Source of the DNA: Spirosoma taeanense
GTDB taxonomy: Bacteria; Bacteroidota; Bacteroidia; Cytophagales; Spirosomataceae
Assembly (NCBI RefSeq): GCF_013127955.1
Contig: NZ_CP053435.1
Location: 2,728,001-2,792,000 of the forward strand
Reading direction: 5' to 3'
Length of the DNA: 64,000 nucleotides
Shown here: positions 16,824 to 24,994 of the stretch, piece after piece
Layout: each line of letters begins with the position of its first letter
How positions within the stretch are numbered: position 1 is the stretch's first letter
Notes under the pieces: model-generated
The model's input: the letters and a program-made list of their open reading frames with translations, nothing else
What the model was told of the DNA's origin: nothing
Database searches by the model: none
Program-made: the position numbers and the translations under genes

Positions 16824-17492
16824 TTACCAGTCCTCAACAACCAGAGACAACGGGCTTATTGCCACAGGAATGGGTGACGACTCAGCCGGCGACTGCTCAA
16901 TGGCTTTGAAAATTTGTTTAACCGCTTTCTCAACACGCTGCCAGCCTGCCTCACTACGCAGGTTGATACCAATCATTTCCCGATTATTCTGAGCCAGAAT
17001 CGTTAGATACGATAACCCGCCCATGACAATGGCGGACAAGGCCCGGTGATCGGCACCCTCCGAAAATGTGAGTTGATCAACCATTTTGGTCATCTCTTCG
17101 TCCTGGGCCTGACTAACTACATCGGCCAGCGTGTCCTGTTCAATAACCCGGGCTTTGAGCACCTCACGCGCGGCTTTAGACGCCCGAAATCGCTTAAACA
17201 GTTGCAACGCCTGAGCCGACCAGATAGAAGCCGGATTTCCCTGGTGCATATGATATAGCTGATCCAGCACAGCCGGCGAATAGTGAGCAAACACCGGGCT
17301 CGTCCGGACGTAATAATCCAGTAAACCGTCCAGACTGCCGAAGTAGCGGTAAATGAGTACTTTACTTACCTCGGCTTTTTCAGCAATCAGGTTGATGCCT
17401 ACCCCGTCAAGTCCCCGCTGAGCCATCAGCTCTTCCAGCGCATCGACAATGCGTTGGGTAGTGGCTGCCCGATTCCGTTTCTGCTTGATCAT
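16824..17492 (-). CDS. TetR/AcrR family transcriptional regulator
   Basis: 222 residues from the ATG at 17492; an in-frame TTG at 17525 is possible but would place the start at the edge of the upstream dyad. The N-terminal helix-turn-helix spans about 10-55 (TTQRIVDALEELMAQRG, then INLIAEKAEVSKVLIYRYF), the standard TetR layout with the recognition helix at VSKVLIYRYFGS. The rest is the helical ligand-binding and dimer domain. A perfect 8-base inverted repeat lies just upstream at 17526-17564 and is a likely autoregulatory site. No obvious target gene is adjacent. Confidence 0.88.
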   Translation of the reverse strand: MIKQKRNRAATTQRIVDALEELMAQRGLDGVGINLIAEKAEVSKVLIYRYFGSLDGLLDYYVRTSPVFAHYSPAVLDQLYHMHQGNPASIWSAQALQLFKRFRASKAAREVLKARVIEQDTLADVVSQAQDEEMTKMVDQLTFSEGADHRALSAIVMGGLSYLTILAQNNREMIGINLRSEAGWQRVEKAVKQIFKAIEQSPAESSPIPVAISPLSLVVEDW

Positions 17493-17525
17493 ATCATTAA
17501 ACGTTGGATGTTGTTGTAAAATCAA

Positions 17526-17564
17526 AATAGGGTCTATTAAGTTTTAATGTATACTTACCCTATT
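17526..17564 (-). promoter_or_regulatory. Candidate TetR operator
   Basis: AATAGGGT (17526-17533) and ACCCTATT (17557-17564) are perfect inverted repeats separated by 23 AT-rich bases, 33 bases before the TetR start codon. Binding there would cover the promoter of the gene. Confidence 0.45.
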
Positions 17565-17852
17565 CAGTTAATTATTTGCAAAGTAATGTAAACAGTAAGG
17601 TGAATAAAAGCCGTTCGATAAACAATAAGTAACTAAGCTGAAATTATTATAGTAGCCCTTTCAAAAAGCGTTCTGATGTTGTCTGTTACTCATCTAGTTG
17701 ATTAATAAATACATCCGTGCAAAAATGTACATTGACTGCAGGAGAGTGGAAGGCTGTTGAAGTCTTTTAAATAATAAAAGTTAATTTAATTGACTACTAT
17801 GCCTATTGATTAGTTGTTTTGCTAATAGATACTATAATAAATCTGTTTGTTT

Positions 17853-18245
17853 ATGCCTTACACCATACTCGTCGCTGAGGACAATGAAGACTACTTCACT
17901 TTGTATGCGCGTCATGTCGAACGTTTTTTTGACCAGGTGACCTTGATTGGAGCGCAACATGGGGGCGAAGCTTTGGAGAAATTGCAATCGGGTCTAATCC
18001 CTAACCTGATCTTAGTGGACATTAAAATGCCTGTGATGGATGGTTACGAATTCCTCACCAGGCTGCGGGCCACTGAAGCATGGCGTTACATACCGGTTAT
18101 TATCTGGACTGGCTATACATTATCCCGGGCTGAAGTGGTTCGTTTTTATACTGCGGGGGCTAACTCGGTCATGAGCAAGCATGATTCCATGAAAGATATA
18201 AAGGCATTCTGTCAGTACTGGTTTGAGATGGTTCAGATTCCCTAA
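17853..18245 (+). CDS. Single-domain response regulator (CheY-like)
   Basis: 130 residues from the ATG at 17853. A receiver domain only: acidic pair Glu9-Asp10, phospho-acceptor Asp56 in LILVDIKMP, Thr86 in the switch position and Lys109 in VMSKHDS. There is no output domain, so it must act through protein contacts, for instance as a phosphorelay intermediate. No kinase gene is adjacent, so its partner is unknown. The 320 bases upstream are AT-rich and contain no gene. It ends in a strong hairpin at 18293-18355. Confidence 0.88.
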   Translation: MPYTILVAEDNEDYFTLYARHVERFFDQVTLIGAQHGGEALEKLQSGLIPNLILVDIKMPVMDGYEFLTRLRATEAWRYIPVIIWTGYTLSRAEVVRFYTAGANSVMSKHDSMKDIKAFCQYWFEMVQIP

Positions 18246-18292
18246 CCGAAGAAATCATGGAATAAGCGAGTCAATCGTAGTAGATTAATGCG

Positions 18293-18355
18293 CTTAAAAG
18301 TAATGGGTTACGTACCCGTTATGTATCGGGAGCTACGTAACCCATTGCTTTTAAG
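18293..18355. terminator. Terminator after the response regulator gene
   Basis: A 22-base stem (18293-18314 with 18334-18355, one T-G pair) with a 19-base loop. TTTTAAG closes the right arm and CTTAAAAG opens the left arm, so it could stop transcription from either side. Confidence 0.75.
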
Positions 18356-18372
18356 GGGCTTCTACACTGTAA

Positions 18373-18612
18373 TCATTGATCCATCGAAGCGGTTAGCCAG
18401 AACCCGCTGAACGGTTTATTGTAATTGCTCTCCTGCTCTTCCAGAAGTCCAATGGTAACCTGTTCACCCAGCACACAATGAATCCGGTAATGAATTCCGG
18501 CAGCGTTTCTGCCAATAGACAGGTTTAACGCCAGTTTGTTCCGTTCATGCCCAACGGTCAGGTTGAGGCTCCGCCCACAGGCCTGAGCGTAGTCCATTGG
18601 TTGTCGGATCAT
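18373..18612 (-). pseudogene. Remnant of a vanadium-haloperoxidase/PAP2-like protein
   Basis: 79 residues survive. KLALNLSIGRNAAGIHYR followed by LGEQVTIGLLEEQ and a final FSGFWL stretch resembles the C-terminal part of PAP2-superfamily vanadium-dependent haloperoxidases, where the R-x-x-x-G-x-H-like block supplies the histidine of the active site. Full-length members have more than 400 residues. Upstream on the minus strand (18613-18940) only short overlapping frames remain, broken by stops, and they cannot be aligned by eye. I read this as a decayed gene whose 3' end is best preserved. The assignment is from motif memory and is moderate. Confidence 0.45.
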
Positions 18613-18979
18613 CAGGTATCAACCGGGCTTCATTAAGCCATGCCCTCAATACCGTATAGCTGGTGAATTTCGTGATTAGGGAGTTAGCCGCCTGGGCTGC
18701 CTGCGAAGCCGGATCGGAGTACCGGCTAAAATGCTTGTCCCATAGCATGGTCATCCAAAGCGGCTTAGCCATTGATGACGAGTATTGCTGTGCTGAAATA
18801 ACCACCTCACGCAAAAGCCACGCCTGTTGGAGCTGAGCGCGGCTTTTGTAAGCTGATAAACTCCCCAGCTCGGTCTTTGATGTTCAATTAGCGTACGAGC
18901 CAATATAGTTGATAGAACCGCAGGTTGTTCACACAACGTTTCTAAAAAATCTGTCCATCATATTGGGGGCTAAAATCCA

Positions 18980-19129
18980 TTATTTCTTCTTTTCCTTAGG
19001 CGACAGGTCGGCTACTGAAAATCCAGATTGATTCTGTTCATATTTAGGAATTCTGGGGGCACCATGTACCTTGGGAGCCTTGGTGGCTACCTTTTTGACG
19101 TTTTTGTTTTTCTTTTCTTCGTGGGCCAT
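18980..19129 (-). CDS. Small basic protein, 49 residues
   Basis: ATG at 19129 (minus), stop at 18980-18982. The sequence begins MAHEEKKNKNVKKVATKAPK and ends DLSPKEKKK: Lys-rich at both ends, with a Pro/Gly-containing centre and no membrane helix. Such small Lys-rich proteins may bind nucleic acid or ribosomes, but this one is not recognised. Support is the intact frame, the coding-like composition and the lack of any competing feature. The ribosome-binding site is weak, as is usual in Bacteroidota. Confidence 0.5.
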   Translation of the reverse strand: MAHEEKKNKNVKKVATKAPKVHGAPRIPKYEQNQSGFSVADLSPKEKKK

Positions 19130-19225
19130 GCTCTTGAGTTTATCTAAAGAACACTGATTCGCACAAAACGCTTTAATTTATTACGAAGTCTTTCCGTAAA
19201 AGTTTACCAAATAGGGAATTAAACG

Positions 19226-19420
19226 ATGTTTAAAGGACTCCTGAAGAGTTATTCAGGGCTGGGTCCTGCAGTTTATGCGCAGGCCTTTCGCCTTGAAACA
19301 TTTGTGGCTTTGCCCGGGCGGTGGATCGTAGAAGGTATAATTGCAGGCACAGTCGCTGGAGTGTTGATTACGAGCGGTGTCGATCAAATCGTCGGAAGTC
19401 ACGAGTCGAGTGGTTCTTAA
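19226..19420 (+). CDS. Possible small membrane protein, 64 residues
   Basis: Begins MFKGLLKSYSGLGPAVYAQA and contains one hydrophobic segment at about 33-55 with several Gly and Ala, which could be a single membrane helix. No known family and no clear ribosome-binding site. It lies between a small basic protein gene and an AT-rich region. It may be chance; listed because nothing else occupies this stretch. Confidence 0.25.
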   Translation: MFKGLLKSYSGLGPAVYAQAFRLETFVALPGRWIVEGIIAGTVAGVLITSGVDQIVGSHESSGS

Positions 19421-19952
19421 AACGGCTTTACATACCATTTTTAAAGCAAAGGCTTTCCGTCAAACGACCGAATGATTTTGAGATAAGACAATTTACGCTA
19501 GAATTGATTGACACGCATCCGTGTGATAACACGCTTATTTTGCCGACTTTTTAATTTTTATAAATGCAACTGATTCTGAACTAACTATGTAGTAAGCTAG
19601 TTACTATATAGACAGTAACTTACCTTTTGATCATATCCTCTCTGCTCGCTAAAATCTTTGCCTTTTTCGTAAGTAACACCGCAAACTACCTACGATTTTA
19701 GACGTCCGTCTTTTAGCTTGTCCGGCATTGATTCCCATTTCGACCCAATTAAATCAGTCGTTCTTTTCTCAGGCTCCTTATCAAACACCTTTAACGTACA
19801 TTTCTTCTCTTAGCAAAATCGTTGGTCAATCGGTCTGGTGCCGGCTTCCTGGCTATAAGCTAGTGGCTAACTAACGATCCCTTCGGTCCTCATTTCACAA
19901 CTGCTTCGGCTTGGGCTAATCCCTGACTCGGTTCAGCAAACGCCTACCGACC
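19421..19952. other. Intergenic leader region of the HxlR gene
   Basis: 532 bases without a convincing gene. It holds an inverted repeat AGTTACT-N8-AGTAACT at 19599-19620 and an AT-rich stretch near 19545-19610. If transcription starts near that dyad, the HxlR-desaturase mRNA has a leader of close to 300 bases. No known riboswitch was recognised. Confidence 0.45.
19599..19620 (+). promoter_or_regulatory. Candidate HxlR operator
   Basis: AGTTACT (19599-19605) and AGTAACT (19614-19620) are perfect 7-base inverted repeats with an 8-base AT-rich spacer. This resembles the short dyads bound by HxlR/YodB-type regulators; an HxlR gene is the next gene downstream, though 333 bases away. Confidence 0.4.
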
Positions 19953-20285
19953 ATGACCACGAGTGACCGCCCTGACCAGCCTTTCGAGCCCAGTCTATTA
20001 TTGATTAGCCATGCCTTGTCGATTCTATGCGGCAAATGGCGGCTGTATATAATGCTGGTATTGGGTGAGCAAACGCTCCGGTATGGCCAATTGAGCGAAC
20101 GGTTGCCTGACGTAAGCCAGAAAGTCCTGGCTGGTGAGTTGAAAGCCCTGGTTGCTCTGGGCGTGCTACAGCGAACTGTATATACCGAAATTCCGCCCCG
20201 GGTGGAATATCAACTTGCCCCAAAAGGCCTTTCTGCTTTACCTCTGCTGAGGCAGATTCAACAGATTGGTCAACTCATCACATAA
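19953..20285 (+). CDS. HxlR family winged-helix transcriptional regulator
   Basis: 110 residues. ALSILCGKWRLYIMLVL (about 22-38) is the signature opening helix of HxlR proteins, followed by LRYGQLSERLPDVSQKVLAGELKAL (recognition region, about 43-67) and the beta wing RTVYTEIPPRVEYQLAPKG. It has a Cys at about 27 in the position where some family members sense thiols or quinones. The desaturase gene starts 9 bases after its stop, so the two probably form an operon and the regulator may respond to a lipid or redox signal. The N-terminal extension of about 18 residues is ordinary. Confidence 0.9.
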   Translation: MTTSDRPDQPFEPSLLLISHALSILCGKWRLYIMLVLGEQTLRYGQLSERLPDVSQKVLAGELKALVALGVLQRTVYTEIPPRVEYQLAPKGLSALPLLRQIQQIGQLIT

Positions 20286-20294
20286 GTGTTCTTT

Positions 20295-21377
20295 ATGGCA
20301 ACCAAACTCAAATTTATAAACACAAGCCAATCTGCCTTTTTTGCGACGGTTCGCGGGCGGGTCGATGCCTATTTTGCCCAGCGAGCCATCTCTCCCCACG
20401 CCAACCGAGCCATGTGGGCTAAAGCAGTCTTTTTTCTTGGTGGTTACGCGCTGTTTTACGGGCTGATTTTTTCTAATCATTTTGGCCCCTGGGTGATGTT
20501 GGGGCTAGCCATTGGCCTGGGGGTCTTTGCTGCCTGTATTGGCTTTAATGTCTCGCATGATGCGTTACACGGCGCTTTTTCAGCTCGTCCCTGGGTCAAT
20601 AAACTATTAGGGGGGAGCTTTTATCTGCTGGGCGCTAATCCCTACGTCTGGAAGATTACCCACAACGTCGTGCATCACACCTACACGAATATTCCCGGTC
20701 ATGACGAAGACATTGAAGTCGCCCCAGGACTTATTCGGCTTGATCCCCTGGAAAAGCTTCAGCCCTGGCATCGGTATCAGCAGTGGTATACCTTTCCCCT
20801 TTACGCCCTGGCTTCGCTATCCTGGGTATTGCGAAAGGATTACGTAAAGTTTTTCAAGAGCAGGATTGGCCACCACGACACGGCTAACCACCCCTCCCGT
20901 GAATATATTAAGCTTTTTGTGTCAAAAGGACTCTATTACGTATTTTTTCTCGTGCTGCCATCAATGGTGCTAAGTGTGGCCTGGTGGCAGGTGCTGATTG
21001 GGTTTATAGTCATGCACCTGGCTGAAGGATTAGTACTTGGTCTGGTGTTCCAGCTGGCGCACGTAGTGGAAGGCACCACTTTTCCTTTGCCCGATGAAAC
21101 AGGTAATGTGCAGGACGCCTGGGCGATTCACCAGTTGCAGACAACCGCCAACTTTGCCCCCCAATCAATGCTTGCTGCCTTTTTCTGCGGTGGTTTAAAC
21201 CGCCAGATTGAGCACCATCTGTTCCCTAAAATTTGCCATATCCATTACCCAGCCATCACCGCTATCGTTAAACGGACCGCGCACGAATTTGGCTTACCTT
21301 ATCTGGAAAATTGTAGCTTCGGCTCGGCGCTGTATTCTCACTTCCGGCTATTGCGGGCCCTCGGCCGGCCGGTTTAG
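20295..21377 (+). CDS. Membrane fatty acid desaturase (front-end/linoleoyl-CoA type)
   Basis: 360 residues from the ATG at 20295, preferred to a GTG 9 bases earlier. Four or more membrane helices and three His boxes: HDALH (about 88-92), HNVVHH (about 123-128) and QIEHHLFP (about 304-311). The Gln at the start of the third box is the mark of front-end and related acyl desaturases. It would introduce a double bond into acyl chains in the membrane using di-iron, oxygen and an electron donor. No cytochrome b5 domain is fused. It is coupled to an HxlR gene just upstream. A dyad at 21413-21463 may end the transcript. Confidence 0.88.
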   Translation: MATKLKFINTSQSAFFATVRGRVDAYFAQRAISPHANRAMWAKAVFFLGGYALFYGLIFSNHFGPWVMLGLAIGLGVFAACIGFNVSHDALHGAFSARPWVNKLLGGSFYLLGANPYVWKITHNVVHHTYTNIPGHDEDIEVAPGLIRLDPLEKLQPWHRYQQWYTFPLYALASLSWVLRKDYVKFFKSRIGHHDTANHPSREYIKLFVSKGLYYVFFLVLPSMVLSVAWWQVLIGFIVMHLAEGLVLGLVFQLAHVVEGTTFPLPDETGNVQDAWAIHQLQTTANFAPQSMLAAFFCGGLNRQIEHHLFPKICHIHYPAITAIVKRTAHEFGLPYLENCSFGSALYSHFRLLRALGRPV

Positions 21378-21412
21378 TGTCTGGTTGGTCATTCGCCCGT
21401 GGCTAGTATTTG

Positions 21413-21463
21413 CAAATGTCTATCTGAGCAATGACCTTTAGTGCTTGCTTAGGTAGACATTTG
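21413..21463 (+). terminator. Possible terminator hairpin after the desaturase gene
   Basis: CAAATGTCTA (21413-21422) and TAGACATTTG (21454-21463) pair perfectly over 10 bases. The 31-base loop can pair further within itself. No T-run follows, so the role is uncertain. Confidence 0.4.
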
Positions 21464-21614
21464 TATTGAACAGAATCATCTCACCCCTAATCGAAACGAT
21501 CGGATAAACGTTCTGTCACCCTGGTTGATCAGGGCAGGAGCTGATTGCTACCCGCGGCTTCAGACAGGCATTTTATAAAGAGCGAATCGATCAACCCAGT
21601 TAATTACGTCGATA

Positions 21615-21971
21615 ATGATTAAACAAATTTATGTAGTACAAGCAGCTGATTGGGCTAGAGTTCATGGTTTTGCCGATATAAAAGCGAACGCCGAGGGCTA
21701 TCCAACACCGATTGCCTATGGCCGCCAACAGGATGGGGAATCGTTCACTCCGGATGTAACGGGCAAGCAGTTCAATCATACATCCTACTTTGAGGTGGTG
21801 CTGAAAACCAGTGAACGGGAACATCTGTTATCCAAGCTCAAACTGCTTCACCAGCTCGCTACGTTACAGGGCGGACAACTTTACCTGATGGCACCAAAAG
21901 GCCACGCGCCCTTTGCCAAATCGATACTACTCAGCAGTCGTATATCGGCCGAAGTTATCCCCTTACAATAA
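21615..21971 (+). CDS. Protein of unknown function, 118 residues
   Basis: Begins MIKQIYVVQAADWARVHGFAD. A mixed alpha/beta soluble protein with no signal peptide or membrane segment. The middle region (EREHLLSKLKLLHQLATLQGGQLYLMAPKGHAPFAKSIL is part of it; residues about 75-112) looks like an amphipathic helix followed by a beta strand. No known family is recognised. It lies alone between the desaturase gene and a stretch of hairpin-forming DNA. Codon use is like its neighbours, which supports it being real. Confidence 0.5.
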   Translation: MIKQIYVVQAADWARVHGFADIKANAEGYPTPIAYGRQQDGESFTPDVTGKQFNHTSYFEVVLKTSEREHLLSKLKLLHQLATLQGGQLYLMAPKGHAPFAKSILLSSRISAEVIPLQ

Positions 21972-22025
21972 AGTGTTGGGGATGCGGTAAACAGGCAGGA
22001 AACCAAGCCTTATACAAACGTTCAG

Positions 22026-22158
22026 ACCGTCTGTGGACGGCCTCGTTCCTCCAGACGGTATCCAATAAACTGGGTGGCGTAGCTATTCTTGTTGGGTAGC
22101 GTACTTTATGCGCAGAATTCATGGGGGACACGCCGTTCGCCAACGGACTCGTGTCCCC
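22026..22158. repeat. Two hairpin-forming inverted repeats without T tails
   Basis: First hairpin: ACCGTCTG (22026-22033) with CAGACGGT (22052-22059). Second: GGGGACACG (22124-22132) with CGTGTCCCC (22150-22158), with an inner CCGTT/AACGG stem and a 4-base loop. They sit between the plus-strand 118-residue gene and the minus-strand gene ending at 22220, so they may terminate both, but a T-run is missing. Confidence 0.4.
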
Positions 22159-22219
22159 TGGCGTCTTGCAATGAGGAGAATGACAGAAAAGCGGCAACCC
22201 GTTTCAACCGACTTTTTCA

Positions 22220-22651
22220 CTATTGAAATTCCATGTCGGCGCCAAAGGTGTGTTGGGGAATTAACCCTGCAACGAACTTATTAATGCGAATGGTTTGACC
22301 TACCCTTACGGTTTTGTCAATCACTTGGTCACTGTGGCCTACCTCAACACCCAAATCCGAGTAGTAGAAAAAACGTAAACGTATGGTTGTATAGTCATGC
22401 TGCTTTGAAGCGTTATAAATTGAAAACGAATGCAAAGCCATTGACCCGGCTTCCCCTTTCTGCCAGGTGTGTTTATTGATAGTTAAATCTCTCCTGGCAT
22501 TTGGCCTGGCTGCTTTGATCACGGCTGCTTTCTGTTGGTTTTCTAAACCGTCAATTTCAGCGGGCGTGGCTTTCCGGGTTATTCGACCAATCAAACTCAG
22601 CACGAGTAAACCACCCAGGACATATAGTGTAATTTTTAAGCACTTTTTCAT
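22220..22651 (-). CDS. Membrane-anchored protein of unknown function, 143 residues
   Basis: Residues 4-23 form a hydrophobic N-terminal anchor (ITLYVLGGLLVLSLIG) without a lipobox Cys. A basic, helical spacer (about 25-55) is followed by a beta-rich domain (about 56-143) with SFSIYNAS, TTIRLRFFYYSD and the pattern of a small extracytoplasmic immunoglobulin-like domain, similar in style to FxLYD domains. Probably sits in the inner membrane facing the periplasm. Not assigned to a named family. Ordinary ATG start at 22651; same strand as the universal stress gene, 218 bases apart. Confidence 0.55.
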   Translation of the reverse strand: MKKCLKITLYVLGGLLVLSLIGRITRKATPAEIDGLENQQKAAVIKAARPNARRDLTINKHTWQKGEAGSMALHSFSIYNASKQHDYTTIRLRFFYYSDLGVEVGHSDQVIDKTVRVGQTIRINKFVAGLIPQHTFGADMEFQ

Positions 22652-22869
22652 ACAAGGGGGCTAGGTATAGCTACTAAGCGAAAACCAGAATTCTCAGGAT
22701 ACGTATAGCGCATTTGTTACTGCCTACCCATCTCATGGCTCGGCAGGCAGAATCAGTGTGGCATTCAGTGGCTCAGCCCAAGATTAGTGTAAACTAATAG
22801 TAGGTCGGCATAGTATCCATCTGCTGTACAAGGCTACCAGGCGCAGTTGGGTTGCCGGTCCAGGCACGG

Positions 22870-23763
22870 CTAACCAGCCAATATAAGCGGCTTATAGGGT
22901 TGACGAACATAAGTTCTCGTCGCTAGCCTATCGGCTGACTTAGATTGAGCTTTACTACCGTCGTCATAAAGCGTCAGCATGGGTACCGATGCAATAAAGG
23001 GCTGTGCGTGTTTTTTGCGGCCACTGGCCAGCCTATCTGTCCGCCATCTGTGATAGGGAATTGTCACCAGTAGATCAACTGAATGGGCAGCCAGATAAGC
23101 ATCTATACCCTGACGGGCATCCAGCGCCTGCAAGTGAACGATAGCCGGTTGAATGGGGGTGAAATACTGCTGGATGAGTGTTTCCTTTTCGTAATGCATG
23201 ACGCTTTTCGGTGGAGTGTCAATATTCAACAGAACAAGGGAAGCGCCTTTAATGGTGATCAGCTCTTTTAAAGAGCTAAGTTGTTCGGTATCCACTGGAT
23301 TAGCTAAATCAGTTGCCAGCACCACCTCGTGAACCCGTCTGGAGGACATATTAACGGGCACGATCAGCAGATTTGACTTGAGTTGGTCAATTAAATTCGT
23401 TGCGCGTTGACCAAACCACTCGAAGCTATCTTTTCTGGCACCGATGACTACCAGATCATAGCCTTCCAGAAGGACGGCCCGCTCGACCGTCTGGAGCAAT
23501 TGCCCTGGGCAGACTGATGACCGGAAGGTATGCCTTTCCGTGCTGGCCTGGCCCTGTAACTCCATCAGTAAATTCTGAAACAGGTCATCATAGTCTACGC
23601 GGGCGGTTCCGAAATTAAATAAAGGCGTGAAGCCTTGAGATCGCTGCGGGTGGACACAGAGCAGATTAAAATCAGCGTCGATTTCGCTAAACAACGAGCG
23701 AGCTACAGCCAGGGCGTTATGAGAGGCTTCCGAAAAGTCGGTCAGCACAAGAATCTTTTTCAT
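22870..23763 (-). CDS. Universal stress protein, tandem UspA domains
   Basis: 297 residues holding two UspA-type domains. The first (1-140) opens MKKILVLTDFSEASHNALAVA and ends in DLVVIGARKDSFEWFGQRATNLIDQLKSNLLIVP-like structure, which carries the G-x-x-x-x-G-type nucleotide loop in degenerate form. The second (about 148-275) opens HEVVLATDLANP and is more divergent. Usp proteins are cytoplasmic stress-response proteins, some binding ATP. It lies just downstream of the unknown small-gene cluster on the same strand, with 215 bases between; whether it belongs to that unit is unknown. Confidence 0.82.
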   Translation of the reverse strand: MKKILVLTDFSEASHNALAVARSLFSEIDADFNLLCVHPQRSQGFTPLFNFGTARVDYDDLFQNLLMELQGQASTERHTFRSSVCPGQLLQTVERAVLLEGYDLVVIGARKDSFEWFGQRATNLIDQLKSNLLIVPVNMSSRRVHEVVLATDLANPVDTEQLSSLKELITIKGASLVLLNIDTPPKSVMHYEKETLIQQYFTPIQPAIVHLQALDARQGIDAYLAAHSVDLLVTIPYHRWRTDRLASGRKKHAQPFIASVPMLTLYDDGSKAQSKSADRLATRTYVRQPYKPLILAG

Positions 23764-23978
23764 GCATGAATGGGTAGTTATGGCCTAATAAATAGCGTAT
23801 TGGAAAGCCCGGGCAGGGCTCCCTGCAGTAACGATGTTTTGGTCGGCCCTGTACAACGAGCCATCTGGGCAACATTGTTGATCATCGGCCGTAATGGACC
23901 ATGCTGGTAGGGTAAATCGTAAGTACCTGAGAATGTACTGCCGTCAAGTCGGCCATCCGCTATTCATAAGCGCCGACG

Positions 23979-24371
23979 CTAGCCCACTACACCAGTGATC
24001 CTATGGATACCTGCTTCAATTGTCACGTGTAGACTCTTGCCAATCCATTGCTGCAGATCAATGCCCCCGCATTCACTCGCCTTGGGGCTTGTGCCTTTAC
24101 CCAGTACCGGTCCATCTAAAATGCGAACAGGAACGCGGCAAACCAAGCCACTATTCGTCTGGGTAAACAGATATTGAAAGATAATGCTCATGGCTGGTAT
24201 GAATGGCCGGGTTGCCCGTTGCTGAGGAATTAAGTCGAATCGTTTGGTGGCATGTTCGACGGTCTTGTATAAAAAAGTACGGGGCTCTTCCTGTACCAAA
24301 TACGGCTTATTATCTACCGGAATAGGTTGCAACGCAATGGGATGGTGCTGTTTTTGAACGGTTTTTGTCAT
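23979..24371 (-). CDS. Two-part small protein (fusion of an A-type and a B-type domain), unknown function
   Basis: 130 residues from the ATG at 24371, preferred to an upstream ATG at 24440 because the next gene's homologous protein starts at the matching position. Residues 13-51 (LQPIPVDNKPYL ... RFDLIPQ) closely resemble the protein encoded at 24995-25195. Residues 68-130 (YLFTQTNSGL ... GGIDLQQWIGKSLHV) resemble the protein encoded at 24724-24957: shared LF, alternating V/I residues, G-[IV]-D, W-x-GK-x-L-x-V and a final I-x-G. So this gene looks like a joined version of two separate neighbours. No signal peptide or membrane segment. Function unknown. Confidence 0.6.
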   Translation of the reverse strand: MTKTVQKQHHPIALQPIPVDNKPYLVQEEPRTFLYKTVEHATKRFDLIPQQRATRPFIPAMSIIFQYLFTQTNSGLVCRVPVRILDGPVLGKGTSPKASECGGIDLQQWIGKSLHVTIEAGIHRITGVVG

Positions 24372-24450
24372 GTTAGTAGCTGTTTTCTTCCAGTAATAAT
24401 ACCTTGGGTAGAGAAACGCTTCGTTCGTTGTCTCCCACAATTCACGTCAG

Positions 24451-24657
24451 CTACACCAGGGCAATATCTCCATTGGCTCGAATTACCAATTCGTCTTTAA
24501 ACAGAAGGCTCTTTACGCTCACATCCCGCACGCCTGGATGTTGCGCCAGAAAGCGTTGATGGGCCTTTTCTTCACTAATGTTCAAATAAGCCCTCTTCCA
24601 GGGTTTAGGGCTAATCGAACCATATCCTGTGACTACAACTAAGGTGTTAGCTTCCAT
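24451..24657 (-). CDS. Small protein of unknown function (cluster member D), 68 residues
   Basis: Begins MEANTLVVVTGYGSISPKPW. Short beta strands near both ends (LVVVTGYG, ELVIRANGDIALV) flank a helix with AHQRFLAQHPG. The middle YLNISEEKAHQRFL is faintly like the YLTGAQAANRFDL segment of the A-type proteins, but this may be chance. It starts 66 bases after the B-type gene and ends 79 bases before the fused gene, all on the minus strand, which suggests one transcript. No family recognised. Confidence 0.5.
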   Translation of the reverse strand: MEANTLVVVTGYGSISPKPWKRAYLNISEEKAHQRFLAQHPGVRDVSVKSLLFKDELVIRANGDIALV

Positions 24658-24723
24658 GGGTGAAATGAGAGTTGACTAAGGGACGGCCAGCCGTTGAAGA
24701 AAAGCCTGAAGAGAAAGCCGGGA

Positions 24724-24957
24724 TCAGGCTACAGCTAAACCAAGGATATAATGTTCCTCGATGCCCTTAAACTTACGAAGCTCAACAGCCAGATCCTTAC
24801 CCTGCCAAGTGATCGGATCAACGCCGTTAATCGTGTTTTTGCTCATACTGAGCTCAGGACCACCCTGAAAAACATTCATGATGTTAATCTGTACTTTGGG
24901 AGTCATGACTTGCCCGTTTACAGCAAAGAGCGTATCAAAATTTATGCGCATAGACAT
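24724..24957 (-). CDS. Small B-type protein of unknown function, 77 residues
   Basis: Begins MSMRINFDTLFAVNGQVMTP; Met3 could also be the start. Alternating hydrophobic residues (KVQINIMNV, DLAVELRKF, HYILGLAVA) suggest a small beta barrel or sandwich. The block G-V-D-P-I-T-W-Q-G-K-D-L matches G-I-D-L-Q-Q-W-I-G-K-S-L in the second half of the protein at 23979-24371. It begins 37 bases after the A-type gene, so A and B are adjacent here in the same order in which they are joined in the longer protein. Confidence 0.55.
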   Translation of the reverse strand: MSMRINFDTLFAVNGQVMTPKVQINIMNVFQGGPELSMSKNTINGVDPITWQGKDLAVELRKFKGIEEHYILGLAVA

Positions 24958-24994
24958 CGGATTTGTTGGTTAATAGTGAAAGAAAAGTGTATGA

